64,000 nucleotides of DNA from Pseudomonas sp. MYb185 (GTDB lineage Bacteria > Pseudomonadota > Gammaproteobacteria > Pseudomonadales > Pseudomonadaceae). The stretch lies in assembly GCF_002979975.1 (NCBI RefSeq), contig NZ_PCQD01000003.1, positions 1 through 64,000 on the forward strand, written 5' to 3'. The notes beneath the pieces are model-generated. The model ran no database searches. It was not told the DNA's origin and saw only the letters and a program-made list of their open reading frames with translations. This document shows, in pieces, positions 53,152 through 61,653 of the stretch (positions are counted from its first letter, which is position 1; every line of letters begins with the position of its first letter). The translations under genes and the position numbers were made by a program.

Positions 53152-56100
53152 TCAGGCCTGCTCCAGCACCACCACCCGCTGACCAGCGCGAACCGGCGAG
53201 CCCGGTTGCACATGCACCTCGCGCACCACGCCGGCACAGGGTGCGGTCAGCGGAATTTCCATCTTCATCGACTCGAGGATGACCAGCACATCCCCCGCCT
53301 CGACCTGCGCGCCGGCTTGTACCTGAACCTGCCAGAGATTCCCGGCGATATGGCTTTCGATGCTGTACTGCCCGCTCGCCAGCGGCTTGTCCTCGCTCTG
53401 CTCGGGTGCCGCTTCCTCGCTTTCGTAGTTCGCCTGGCCGGACTCGATCCAGCGCTGGCGCTCGGCGGCGAAGGCAGCGCGTTGCTGATGGCGGAAGCTG
53501 GCAATGCCTTCCGCCTCGCGTTCGAGGAAGGCCTGGTAATCCGCCAGGCACAACTCGCTCTGCTCGATGGCCAGCTCGAACCGGCCCAGCGGGAAGTCGC
53601 GCCGGATGCGCAGCAGTTCTTCGGCCGAGACCGGGTAGAAGCGGATCTGGTCGAAGAAGCGTAACAGCCAGGGCTTGCCGGCAAAGGCCGCGACATCGCG
53701 GTAGCGGTTCCACATCTGCAGGGTACGACCGACGAACTGGTAGCCCCCGGGGCCTTCCATACCGTATACACACATGTAGGCGCCGCCGATGCCCACCGAG
53801 TTCTCCGCGGTCCAGGTGCGCGCCGGGTTGTACTTGGTGGTCACCAGGCGGTGCCGCGGGTCCAGTGGGGTTGCCACTGGCGCACCGAGATAGACATCGC
53901 CCAGCCCCATCACCAGATAGCTGGCGGCGAAGACCGTGCGCTGTACCTCATCCAGGTTCGGCAGGTCGTTGATGCGGCGGATGAACTCCAGGTTGCTGGG
54001 GCACCAGGGGGCGTCCCTGCGCACCGTGGTCATGTATTTCTCGATCGCCAGCTGGCAGGCAGGATCGTCCCACGACAGGGGCAGATGAACGATACGCGAC
54101 GGCACCTTGAGGTCGCTGGTGGCGCACACCCGATCCCAGAGAGCGGTGATGCTATCCAGCAGCGTCGCCAGCGGCAGCCTTTCCGGTTGATAGTGCACCT
54201 GCAGCGAGCGGATGCCCGGGGTGAGGTCAATGACACCCGCCAGGCCTTCGTTCTCCAGGGCCTGCATCAGCGCATGCCCACGGAATCGCAGCACCAGGTC
54301 GAGCTCCGCCGCACCTATCTCCAGCAATAGGTGAGTATCCCCCGACAGGCGCGCCACCAGGCGCTTGTCGGCCTCGCCGATATCGAGCACGATCGGCGAA
54401 GTCAGTGTCGGCACCACCGGTTTCACTGAGACCGGTACCGCAGGCGCGACCAGGCTGGCGCATTCCTGGTTGAGCGCCTGCGCCAGCTGGCGGGCAGTAT
54501 CGATCTCGACAGCGACAAAGCGCACCCTGTCACCGGCCTTGAGCTGGCCGAGCTGCCAGAGGTCGGCCTCGATGATGGTCACCGGACAGACGAAACCACC
54601 CAGGCTCGGGCCATCCGGGCCGAGAATCACCGGCATGTCACCGGTGAAGTCCACGGCACCGATGGCGTAGGGGTTGTCATGGATGTTGGAGGGGTGCAGC
54701 CCGGCTTCGCCGCCGCTGTCACGCACCCATTCGGGTTTTGGCCCGATCAGCCGGACACCCGTGCGGCTGGAGTTGAAGTGCACCTCCCAGTCGGTAGCGA
54801 AGAAGGTCTGGATATAGCCCTCGGTAAAGTATTCCGGCGCGCCGTGCGGCCCATAGATCACCCGGATCTCGCGCACCTCGGCCAGATCACTGTATTGCGC
54901 CGGCAACAGGCTCGCGCCATGGCTGGCGTCCTCCAGCCGGGGCAGATGCAGTACATCCCCGGCGCGCAGGGCACGGCCACCGTGGCCGCCGAACTGACCA
55001 AGGGTAAAGGTGCTCTTGCTGCCGAGATAATCCGGCACCACCACCCCTCCCCGCACACACAGGTAACTCCGCGCGCCAGCGCCGGCAATGCTGCCGCAGC
55101 TGAGTGTGCTGCCGGCCTTGACCAGAATGGCAGTCGCCATCGGCTGCTCGACCTCGTCGATCTTCAACCCGATGACGGCGCCGGTCACCGCAACCACCGC
55201 ATCGGTATTGAACCGCAGCACAGGCCCGCTCATGGTGATTTCCACGGCCGCCGCGCCCTCGGGATTGCCAAGCAAGCGGTTGCCCAGGCGCAGCGCACGG
55301 CTGTCCATTGGACCAGAGGGTGGCACGCCCACAGCCCAGTAACCCAGGCGACCAGGAAAATCCTGCACGGTGCTCTGCGTACCCGCACTCAGCACCTCGA
55401 CCGTGTCTGCCCGATAGACCATCTGCTCCAGGCAACGGGTCCAGGGTTCACCGCTGGCGAAGGGGGTGGCATGGAGAATCTGCCGCAGGTAGTCGCGATT
55501 GCATTCCACGCCGTACAGCAGGGTCTCCTGCAGCGCTTCGCCCAGTGCCTGTCTGGCGGCTTCCCGGTCTGGCGCCCAGCTGATGACCTTGGCAATCATC
55601 GGATCGAACCAGGCCGGTATCTCGCACCCGCTTTCGACCCAGGTATCGATGCGCAGCTGTTTGCCGTCAGCCGGGGGGAACGCCACTGCCGTCAGCAGGC
55701 CCGGACTCGGTTGGAAGTCGCGGCCCGGGTCCTCTGCATAGACGCGCGCCTGAATCGCATGCCCCTGGGGGGCGAGCGCCGCGGCCAGTTCGGTCAGGGG
55801 CGGCAGCTCTCCGGCGGCAAGCTCGACCATCCAGCGCACCAGATCCACGCCCCAGACCTGTTCGGTTACGCCGTGCTCTACCTGCAGACGGGTATTCACT
55901 TCCAGAAAATAGAACTGCTCGGCCTCGCTGTCGTAAACGAATTCCACGGTCCCGGCGCTGCGGTACCGCACCGCCCTGGTCAGCTTGATTGCAGCGGCGC
56001 AGAGTGCCTCGGCCATGCCGGTCGGCAGGTTGGGTGCCGGCGTCTCCTCCAGCACCTTCTGATTGCGCCGCTGCACCGAGCAATCGCGCACGCCCAACGC

Positions 56101-56763
56101 CAGCACTTCACCGTTGCCGTCGCCGAATACCTGGACTTCAAGGTGACGGGCGCGCTGTATGTATTTTTCGATGAATACGCCTGAATCGCTGAAGTTGTTC
56201 TGCCCCAACCGCTTGACCGCCTCGAACGCATCGGCCAGCTCCTGCGCGCTGTTGCAGACACGCATGCCGATCCCGCCGCCGCCAGCGGTGCTCTTGAGCA
56301 TCACCGGGTAGCCGACCTGTTCGCCGGCCTGCAGTGCGGCGTCGATATTCTCCAGCAAGCCGGTGCCTTCCAGCATCGGGATGCCATGTTCCCTGGCCAG
56401 GGCACGCGCGGTGTGCTTCAGGCCGAACAGTCGCAGCTGTTCGGGCGTGGGGCCGACGAAGGCAATCCCGGCCGCTTCGCAGGCTTCGGCAAAGGCGGCA
56501 TTCTCGGACAGAAAGCCGTAGCCCGGGTGAATGGCTCCGGCGCCGGTGGTGCGGGCGATATCCAGGATCTTGTCTACTGCCAGATAGGTCTGGCTCGCCG
56601 CTCCTTCACCGAGACCGTATGCCTCGTCCGCCTGGGATATATGCAGACTGGTGGCATCGGCGTCGGCATACACGGCGACGCTTCCGACATCGAGCGTGCG
56701 CAGTGTGCGCAGGATGCGGCAGGCAATGGCACCACGGTTGGCGATCAGCAGTTTGTCGAACAT
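53152..56763 (-). CDS. Biotin-dependent urea/guanidine carboxylase
   Basis: 1203 residues. Residues 1-450 are biotin carboxylase (LLIANRGAIACRILRTLR, GGGGIGMR loop, EVNTRLQVEHGVTEQVWGVD). Residues about 455-1050 are the KipA/KipI-type carboxyltransferase half (AGTQSTVQDFPGRLGYWAVGVPPSGPMD). The C terminus is a biotin carrier domain with Lys1168 in ESMKME. Annotated families call this urea carboxylase, but with a guanidine riboswitch and the two DUF1989 partners it is most likely guanidine carboxylase, making carboxyguanidine. No allophanate hydrolase is fused or follows. 97 bases separate it from the upstream gene. Confidence 0.93.
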   Translation of the reverse strand: MFDKLLIANRGAIACRILRTLRTLDVGSVAVYADADATSLHISQADEAYGLGEGAASQTYLAVDKILDIARTTGAGAIHPGYGFLSENAAFAEACEAAGIAFVGPTPEQLRLFGLKHTARALAREHGIPMLEGTGLLENIDAALQAGEQVGYPVMLKSTAGGGGIGMRVCNSAQELADAFEAVKRLGQNNFSDSGVFIEKYIQRARHLEVQVFGDGNGEVLALGVRDCSVQRRNQKVLEETPAPNLPTGMAEALCAAAIKLTRAVRYRSAGTVEFVYDSEAEQFYFLEVNTRLQVEHGVTEQVWGVDLVRWMVELAAGELPPLTELAAALAPQGHAIQARVYAEDPGRDFQPSPGLLTAVAFPPADGKQLRIDTWVESGCEIPAWFDPMIAKVISWAPDREAARQALGEALQETLLYGVECNRDYLRQILHATPFASGEPWTRCLEQMVYRADTVEVLSAGTQSTVQDFPGRLGYWAVGVPPSGPMDSRALRLGNRLLGNPEGAAAVEITMSGPVLRFNTDAVVAVTGAVIGLKIDEVEQPMATAILVKAGSTLSCGSIAGAGARSYLCVRGGVVVPDYLGSKSTFTLGQFGGHGGRALRAGDVLHLPRLEDASHGASLLPAQYSDLAEVREIRVIYGPHGAPEYFTEGYIQTFFATDWEVHFNSSRTGVRLIGPKPEWVRDSGGEAGLHPSNIHDNPYAIGAVDFTGDMPVILGPDGPSLGGFVCPVTIIEADLWQLGQLKAGDRVRFVAVEIDTARQLAQALNQECASLVAPAVPVSVKPVVPTLTSPIVLDIGEADKRLVARLSGDTHLLLEIGAAELDLVLRFRGHALMQALENEGLAGVIDLTPGIRSLQVHYQPERLPLATLLDSITALWDRVCATSDLKVPSRIVHLPLSWDDPACQLAIEKYMTTVRRDAPWCPSNLEFIRRINDLPNLDEVQRTVFAASYLVMGLGDVYLGAPVATPLDPRHRLVTTKYNPARTWTAENSVGIGGAYMCVYGMEGPGGYQFVGRTLQMWNRYRDVAAFAGKPWLLRFFDQIRFYPVSAEELLRIRRDFPLGRFELAIEQSELCLADYQAFLEREAEGIASFRHQQRAAFAAERQRWIESGQANYESEEAAPEQSEDKPLASGQYSIESHIAGNLWQVQVQAGAQVEAGDVLVILESMKMEIPLTAPCAGVVREVHVQPGSPVRAGQRVVVLEQA

Positions 56764-56860
56764 GGCAGTTTTCCCTCGACAGGGTTGGCGGGCCGTCCCG
56801 CTTTTTTCGTCTGCGCCACGGTCGTCCGTGGCTGGTGGTTACACAAGGGAGAGTGCCGAC

Positions 56861-57496
56861 TCAGTCCCACACCAGGACTTCGGCCGGGGTCGGGTTGTAG
56901 GCGTTGCAGGGGTTGTTCAATTGCGGGCAGTTGGAAATCAGCACGATGATGTCCATGTGCGCCAGCAGCTCGACATATTTTCCCGGGGCGGAGATGCCAT
57001 CCTCGAATGTCAGTCCACCCTCGGGCGTCACCGGCACATTCATGAAGAAGTTGATGTTGGCGCCGATGTCGCGCTTGTCCAGGCGGCCGTCACCGAGGGC
57101 GGCACGCAGGAAGTTGTCCCGGCAGCTGTGCATGTAGCGCTTGTCCAGCGCATAACGCACCGTATTGCTCTCCTGCGCACAGGCGCCGCCCAGCGTGTCG
57201 TGCCGGCCGCAGGTATCCGCGACGATGGTCAGCAGTGGATTGCCGAGATTGGAATACAGCACCGTACCGGTGCTGAGGTAGACCCGATTCTGCTGGCGCA
57301 GGGTGCGTTGCGGGTCGAAACGCTCGCGCGGATTGGCGGCGCTGAAGAACAGCGTGTCCACCGCCTGGTTGCCCTCCAGGTCGAGCAGGCGCAATGTCTG
57401 TCCGGCCCTGATCTCGAACAGGTAGGGTTCTCCAGCGGGAATGGTTGCACGAAAGCTGGCTGCTTCCGGCTGTTTCTGGCTTTGCGTCAGTATCAT
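56861..57496 (-). CDS. Urea-amidolyase-associated protein 2 (DUF1989), likely carboxyguanidine deiminase subunit
   Basis: 211 residues, DUF1989 family. [33 protein letters not shown], then [20 protein letters not shown] with conserved Cys/His, and [21 protein letters not shown]. Paired with its sister gene just upstream. In other bacteria the two proteins (CgdA/CgdB) form carboxyguanidine deiminase, turning carboxyguanidine into allophanate and ammonia. ATG 57496 follows GAGGG. Confidence 0.87.
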   Translation of the reverse strand: MILTQSQKQPEAASFRATIPAGEPYLFEIRAGQTLRLLDLEGNQAVDTLFFSAANPRERFDPQRTLRQQNRVYLSTGTVLYSNLGNPLLTIVADTCGRHDTLGGACAQESNTVRYALDKRYMHSCRDNFLRAALGDGRLDKRDIGANINFFMNVPVTPEGGLTFEDGISAPGKYVELLAHMDIIVLISNCPQLNNPCNAYNPTPAEVLVWD

Positions 57497-57507
57497 CCTG
57501 GCAGCCC

Positions 57508-58236
57508 TCAGATATACAGTCGTTCGGTGTTGTGGAAACCGCGGCCGTTTTCCGGCCGCGCGGTGCGGCACAGGACGGTAATACCGTCACTGGCGACCTG
57601 CTGCCAGGTCAACAGCACCGGCTTCGGCGCGTACTGCGGATTCGGGTCCATCGGGTGCTGCAGGGCGGTCAGGACCACCAGCGTGTCCATCGGGGCATAC
57701 AACTCGATGTAATCGTTGGCACTGGAGTTACCCGACTCGAACTGGAAGCTCCCCTCGGCATCGACGCTGACCCGGCTGAACAGGTTGAGAGTCATCAGCA
57801 GGTCCTGCTGATTCAGATTCCACTTGCCCATTTCCACCAGCAGGTTGTCATGGCCGTTGCGATGGAAGCCGTTACGCAGCTCCTGATAGCGGCCTTGGCC
57901 ATACTTTTCCTCGACCTCCCGGGCATTGAGCACGCCACCTAAGCTGTCATGCCAGCCGCAGGTATCGGCGGTGATCGCAGCCAGCACGCGGCCCATGTCC
58001 GAATACAGGCAGTGGCCGGCGGTGAGCCGGGCGGTATGCTGGCCCTTGAGGGTGTCGGGCAGACTCAGCCGCTCGCTTTTCTCGTTGGCATTGAGCAGCA
58101 TCAGGCTGACATTGGCCCCGCCCTCGATATCGGTGATCCGTAGCAATTGGCCGCGCTTGAGTACGAAGGAGGTGTGTCCGCCACCAGGGACGGTTTCTTC
58201 GTACAGGGTGGAACGCAGCGCCAGATCGGCATTCAT
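57508..58236 (-). CDS. Urea-amidolyase-associated protein 1 (DUF1989), likely carboxyguanidine deiminase subunit
   Basis: 242 residues of the DUF1989 family: [43 protein letters not shown] and [26 protein letters not shown], plus [20 protein letters not shown]. Shares the Cys-x-His core with its downstream sister. Ten bases after the ATPase gene and eleven before UAAP2, so part of the riboswitch-led operon. Confidence 0.87.
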   Translation of the reverse strand: MNADLALRSTLYEETVPGGGHTSFVLKRGQLLRITDIEGGANVSLMLLNANEKSERLSLPDTLKGQHTARLTAGHCLYSDMGRVLAAITADTCGWHDSLGGVLNAREVEEKYGQGRYQELRNGFHRNGHDNLLVEMGKWNLNQQDLLMTLNLFSRVSVDAEGSFQFESGNSSANDYIELYAPMDTLVVLTALQHPMDPNPQYAPKPVLLTWQQVASDGITVLCRTARPENGRGFHNTERLYI

Positions 58237-58246
58237 GGTCAGCTCC

Positions 58247-59077
58247 TTACGCGGCAGTCTGGTCGCCGGCGATGTGTTTGGGTAATGCCTCGATAGCGGC
58301 CCGATTCAACTGCCGGTCGCTGTTGAGCGCGATGTCGTAGGTAACACGGGCGCCATAGGCGTTCGGCGCGTCGGGGTCGATCCGCGGCTTGTCGAATACC
58401 ATTAGCCGGGTACCCAGGGTGAAGCCTTCGGACAGATCGTGGGTGACCATGAACACGGTCAGCGTGGTTTCCTGCCACAGCTCCAGCAGCAGCGCATGCA
58501 TGTCCTTGCGGATGCCTGGATCCAGGGCGCCAAACGGTTCGTCGAGCAGCAGCACCCGGGGCTTCATGATCAATGCCTGGGCGATGGCCAGCCGTTGCTG
58601 CATGCCGCCGGAGAGTTGCGCCGGGTACTTGTTCAGGGACTGGCCAAGCCCGACTTTCTGCAGGATCGCGGCGGCCTGCTCGTTGGCGTCGCGGCGGGCA
58701 CGACCGAACAGGCGGCCAAGTACCGGGGAGCGCGACAGCGCCAGCCCCAGCGCCACATTGTTCAGTACCGAGAGATGGGGCAGTACCGAGTAACGCTGGA
58801 AGACCACGCCGCGGCTGGCATCCGGCTCGTGCGCTAGTGGCTGGCCGTCCAGCAGGATTTCGCCCCGGCTCGGGCGTTCCTGGCCGAGCAATATGCGCAG
58901 GAAGGTCGACTTCCCGCAGCCGGAGGCACCCACCAGGGTGCAGAACTCCCCTTCGTTGATGTCCAGGTTGAGCTGTTCGAGGACCACCTGATCACCGTAT
59001 TCCTGCCAGACATTCTTCACCTGTATGAACGGCACGGCGGGAGCGGCGGTCTCGAGAGGACTGGTATCGGTCATCAT
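58247..59077 (-). CDS. ABC transporter ATPase of the guanidine island
   Basis: 276 residues, SsuB/TauB-like. Walker A is GASGCGKST, signature LSGGMQQRLAIAQALI, Walker B VLLLDEPFGALD, and D-loop/H-loop VTHDLSEGF. It drives import with the permease upstream. Start overlaps the permease stop by four bases (ATGA). The binding protein is not here but in the divergent operon. Confidence 0.9.
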   Translation of the reverse strand: MMTDTSPLETAAPAVPFIQVKNVWQEYGDQVVLEQLNLDINEGEFCTLVGASGCGKSTFLRILLGQERPSRGEILLDGQPLAHEPDASRGVVFQRYSVLPHLSVLNNVALGLALSRSPVLGRLFGRARRDANEQAAAILQKVGLGQSLNKYPAQLSGGMQQRLAIAQALIMKPRVLLLDEPFGALDPGIRKDMHALLLELWQETTLTVFMVTHDLSEGFTLGTRLMVFDKPRIDPDAPNAYGARVTYDIALNSDRQLNRAAIEALPKHIAGDQTAA

Positions 59078-59886
59078 TTGGCTCCTTCGTACCAGGGGAA
59101 AGCCAACCGGGTCAGCTGACGCAGGCCGTAATCCATCGACCAGGCCAGCAGGGTGATCCAGGCGACATAGGGAAGAATCACGTCCATCGACATGTAGCGG
59201 CGCCCCAGAAAGATGCGGTAGCCGAGACCGTCGGTAGAGGCGATGGCTTCGGCGGCAATCAGGAACAGCCAGGCCGATCCCAGCACCAGACGCAGGCTGA
59301 TAAGCAGGCGTGGCATCAGTTGTGGCAGCACCACGCGCAGGATCAGCGTCCAGGTATTGGCGCCCAGGGTCTGCGCCTTTACCAGCAGCTCGGTGGGGAT
59401 TTCCCGTGCCCGCTGTTCAAGGTCCCGGGCAATGAGCGGGGTGATGCCAATGACGATGAGCACTATCTTGGATAGCTCGCCGAGGCCAAACACGATGAAC
59501 AGGATCGGTAGCAGGGCCAGTGACGGCACCATGGATAACACCGCCAGCAGCGGCGACAGCGGTGCACTGAACAGTGGCAGGGTGCCGGTGGTCAGGCCCA
59601 GACACAGGGCAAGCAAGGCGCTGATGCCCAGGCCGATGGAGATGCGTTTGAGACTGGACGCGGTATCCTGCCAGAACAGGTAGTCACCACTGCGCCGATC
59701 AGGCTGGAAGGCCAGCCGATCGATCGCCTCCACCATCTGCGAGGGGCTGGGCAACAGTTTGTCATTCGGATTGGCTTCCAGCCGCTTGGCCGAATAGGAC
59801 AGGTAAATCAGCGCCAGCAGCAGGAATGGCAGAAGCAGCAGCGACAAGCGCACCGGCTTGCCGGGTCTGATATTGATCAACCGCAT
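59074..59886 (-). CDS. ABC transporter permease of the guanidine island
   Basis: 270 residues, about six helices, SsuC/TauC-like: the EAA loop is near residue 170 (REIPTELLVKAQTLGANTWTLILRVVLPQLMP). It is the first long gene after the guanidine-I riboswitch. GGGAGGG lies 7 bases before ATG 59886, and a 33-codon upstream frame ends seven bases inside it, so the two may be coupled. The likely substrate is guanidine or a relative. Confidence 0.9.
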   Translation of the reverse strand: MRLINIRPGKPVRLSLLLLPFLLLALIYLSYSAKRLEANPNDKLLPSPSQMVEAIDRLAFQPDRRSGDYLFWQDTASSLKRISIGLGISALLALCLGLTTGTLPLFSAPLSPLLAVLSMVPSLALLPILFIVFGLGELSKIVLIVIGITPLIARDLEQRAREIPTELLVKAQTLGANTWTLILRVVLPQLMPRLLISLRLVLGSAWLFLIAAEAIASTDGLGYRIFLGRRYMSMDVILPYVAWITLLAWSMDYGLRQLTRLAFPWYEGAK

Positions 59887-59978
59887 GGGGCAGCCCTCCC
59901 TGTATCACTGAGGGCAGCAGGGTCCATCGAGGTTCTGAAAAGCGCGGCAGGCAGCGACCGGGTTGCAGAGTGGGACAT
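59877..59978 (-). CDS. Possible 33-residue leader peptide overlapping the permease start
   Basis: ATG 59978 is preceded by GGAGGG at 7 bases and opens a frame (MSHSATRSLPAALFR ...) that stops at TGA 59877, just inside the permease gene. The composition looks non-structural. It lies directly after the guanidine-I aptamer, so its Shine-Dalgarno could be the one that the riboswitch controls, with the permease translated by coupling. No homologue is known to me; it may be chance. Confidence 0.4.
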   Translation of the reverse strand: MSHSATRSLPAALFRTSMDPAALSDTGRAAPCG

Positions 59979-60029
59979 GTAAAACCCTCCAGATTAGGCA
60001 GACGACGGGTAGCTGCGTGTTCATTACGC

Positions 60030-60122
60030 AAATCTCCCGGGCTTTTGTCCCGCCGTGTAACCTCATGGAGGTCGCCAACTCTCGGACCAGCCACTCGCGC
60101 CAGCGAGCCGGAACCCTAGTCA
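60030..60122 (-). promoter_or_regulatory. Guanidine-I riboswitch (ykkC class)
   Basis: On the minus strand the conserved blocks appear in order: CTAGGGTTCCG (from 60119), CTGGTCCGAGAG (about 60090), then an ACCTC-CAT-GAGGT hairpin, CACGGCGGG and GCCCGGGAGA (to 60033). These match the ykkC aptamer consensus closely. It binds guanidinium and turns on guanidine transport and carboxylase genes. The expression platform follows; no classical terminator is clear, so control of ribosome access is likely. Confidence 0.95.
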
Positions 60123-60489
60123 GCTATTTCGATACTGTATTTTCATCCTTGAATCGTAGCTTCCCGCCTTCAAGCCCTAGCAACAGCCATGCCAGCTGAT
60201 CGAGAGGCAGGAGCAAACGCCCTCGCTGCGGTGCGCCAGCCGGTTCTGACGTTGCACTGCGAGCACAGGCATAGGGGGCATCTGAAGGGGAAAACGCACT
60301 ATCGCAGGGCGGCGACGCCCAGAATCGGGGCACGGCTTGCACCATGCCTGACACCGGACACGCCGCGCATTGCCGCAAAGATCAGAGCGATGGGGTCTGC
60401 AGCCTGCTCAGGGGCGACTGGTACGAGTATTGCTTGGCTCCCTGTACCTGCGGTCACCCGGACATCGTGCCCGGCGTCCGCAGGCCTGT
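60123..60489. other. Central region between the two riboswitch leaders
   Basis: About 370 bases, which should hold both divergent promoters. I cannot assign a clear -35/-10 pair on either strand, and I see no gene or remnant that I can name. Confidence 0.5.
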
Positions 60490-60560
60490 TCCGGGACGGC
60501 CCGGGCAGTCTCATGGACAGAGGCCAACCGAAGACTGTAAGGATATCTGGACGACCAGAT
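60490..60560 (+). promoter_or_regulatory. Guanidine-II riboswitch (mini-ykkC class)
   Basis: Two hairpins with ACGR tetraloops: CCGGG-ACGG-CCCGG at 60491-60504 and ATCTGG-ACGA-CCAGAT at 60545-60560. Two such stems joined by a linker of up to about 40 bases define the mini-ykkC class; here the linker is 40. It ends 20 bases before the CCGGAGG ribosome site of the dioxygenase gene, so ligand binding should affect translation start. Confidence 0.85.
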
Positions 60561-60591
60561 GACATCTCGATTATCCAATCCGGAGGTTTTC

Positions 60592-61653
60592 ATGGCGTCA
60601 CAGCAAACCCGTTCCTCTCCTACCCATACGGCATTCAAGACGCTGCCCGTGGTCGATATCTCCGGGCTGGCCTCCAGTGCGATCGCCGAGCGCCGGGCCG
60701 TCGCCCGGGAGCTGGGCGAGGCGGCCAGGCAGGCGGGATTTCTCTATGTCACCGGGCATGGCATCGCGCCCCAGCAGATCGAGCGTCTGCTCGCCCGCAC
60801 CCGGGAATACTTTGCCCAGCCGCGGGAACGCAAGATGCGGGACTATATCGGCAACTCCAGCAACCACAGTGGCTATGTTCCCGAGGGGGAAGAACAGTTC
60901 CAACCCGGCGTGATCGACCACAAGGAAACCTATGACATAGGCTATGACTATCTTCCGAGCCATGGCAGACGACCGATGCTCGGGCCGAACCAATGGCCCA
61001 GCCTGCCGGGTTTCCAGGAAGACATCCGGGCTTACTATGACGCCGCGCTGGCACTGGGGGAGCGCCTGTTCAGAGGCTTCGCACTGGCCCTGGAACTGCC
61101 GGAGGACACCTTCAGCCAGCATCTCAGCGCCCCACCCAGCCAGTTGCGGCTGATCCATTACCCGGCGACGGCCGATATCCAGGTCGACCGGCCGGGCATT
61201 GGCGCCCATACCGACTACGAGTGCTTCACCATCCTGCTGCCAACCGCACCCGGCCTGGAGGTGCTGAACGGCGCAGGGGAGTGGATCGATGTGCCGCTGC
61301 TCGAGGATGCTTTCGTCATCAATATCGGTGACATGCTCGAAGTGCTGAGCAACGGCGCCTATGTTGCGACCGCGCATCGGGTGCGCAAGGTCACCGAAGA
61401 GCGCTACTCCTTTCCGCTGTTCTGCGCCTGCGATTACGACACCCTGATCGAGCCGGTTCCCTCGTTGTTGAGCGAAACCAATCCGCCGCGCTACCAACCG
61501 ATCCGCTGCGGCGACCACCTGTTTGCCCAAACAGCCCAGACCTTCGCTTATCTGAAGAAGCGCGTCGCCGCGGGCGAAGTGTCGCTGCCAGAAGGCGCGC
61601 TCGGCCTGTCCTCATTTGGCCATCAGGCAACAGCCAAGGGAGCCTGCGCATGA
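60592..61653 (+). CDS. 2-oxoglutarate/Fe(II) oxygenase, isopenicillin-N-synthase type
   Basis: 353 residues. The iron triad is H206-x-D208 (GAHTDYE) and H262 (ATAHRVRK), and the 2-oxoglutarate salt bridge is R271-Y-S273. The N-terminal domain (LPVVDISGL, GFLYVTGHGI) is typical of the family. The substrate is unknown. Plant relatives that hydroxylate homoarginine release guanidine, so a guanidine-forming or alkylguanidine-oxidising role is plausible under a guanidine riboswitch. ATG 60592 follows CCGGAGG at 5 bases. Its stop overlaps the next start. Confidence 0.87.
   Translation: MASQQTRSSPTHTAFKTLPVVDISGLASSAIAERRAVARELGEAARQAGFLYVTGHGIAPQQIERLLARTREYFAQPRERKMRDYIGNSSNHSGYVPEGEEQFQPGVIDHKETYDIGYDYLPSHGRRPMLGPNQWPSLPGFQEDIRAYYDAALALGERLFRGFALALELPEDTFSQHLSAPPSQLRLIHYPATADIQVDRPGIGAHTDYECFTILLPTAPGLEVLNGAGEWIDVPLLEDAFVINIGDMLEVLSNGAYVATAHRVRKVTEERYSFPLFCACDYDTLIEPVPSLLSETNPPRYQPIRCGDHLFAQTAQTFAYLKKRVAAGEVSLPEGALGLSSFGHQATAKGACA

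Noticed and set aside
54679-56184. 500-codon frame antisense to the carboxylase
   Set aside because: Pure shadow of the biotin carboxylase and carboxyltransferase reading; no family resemblance and no ribosome site.
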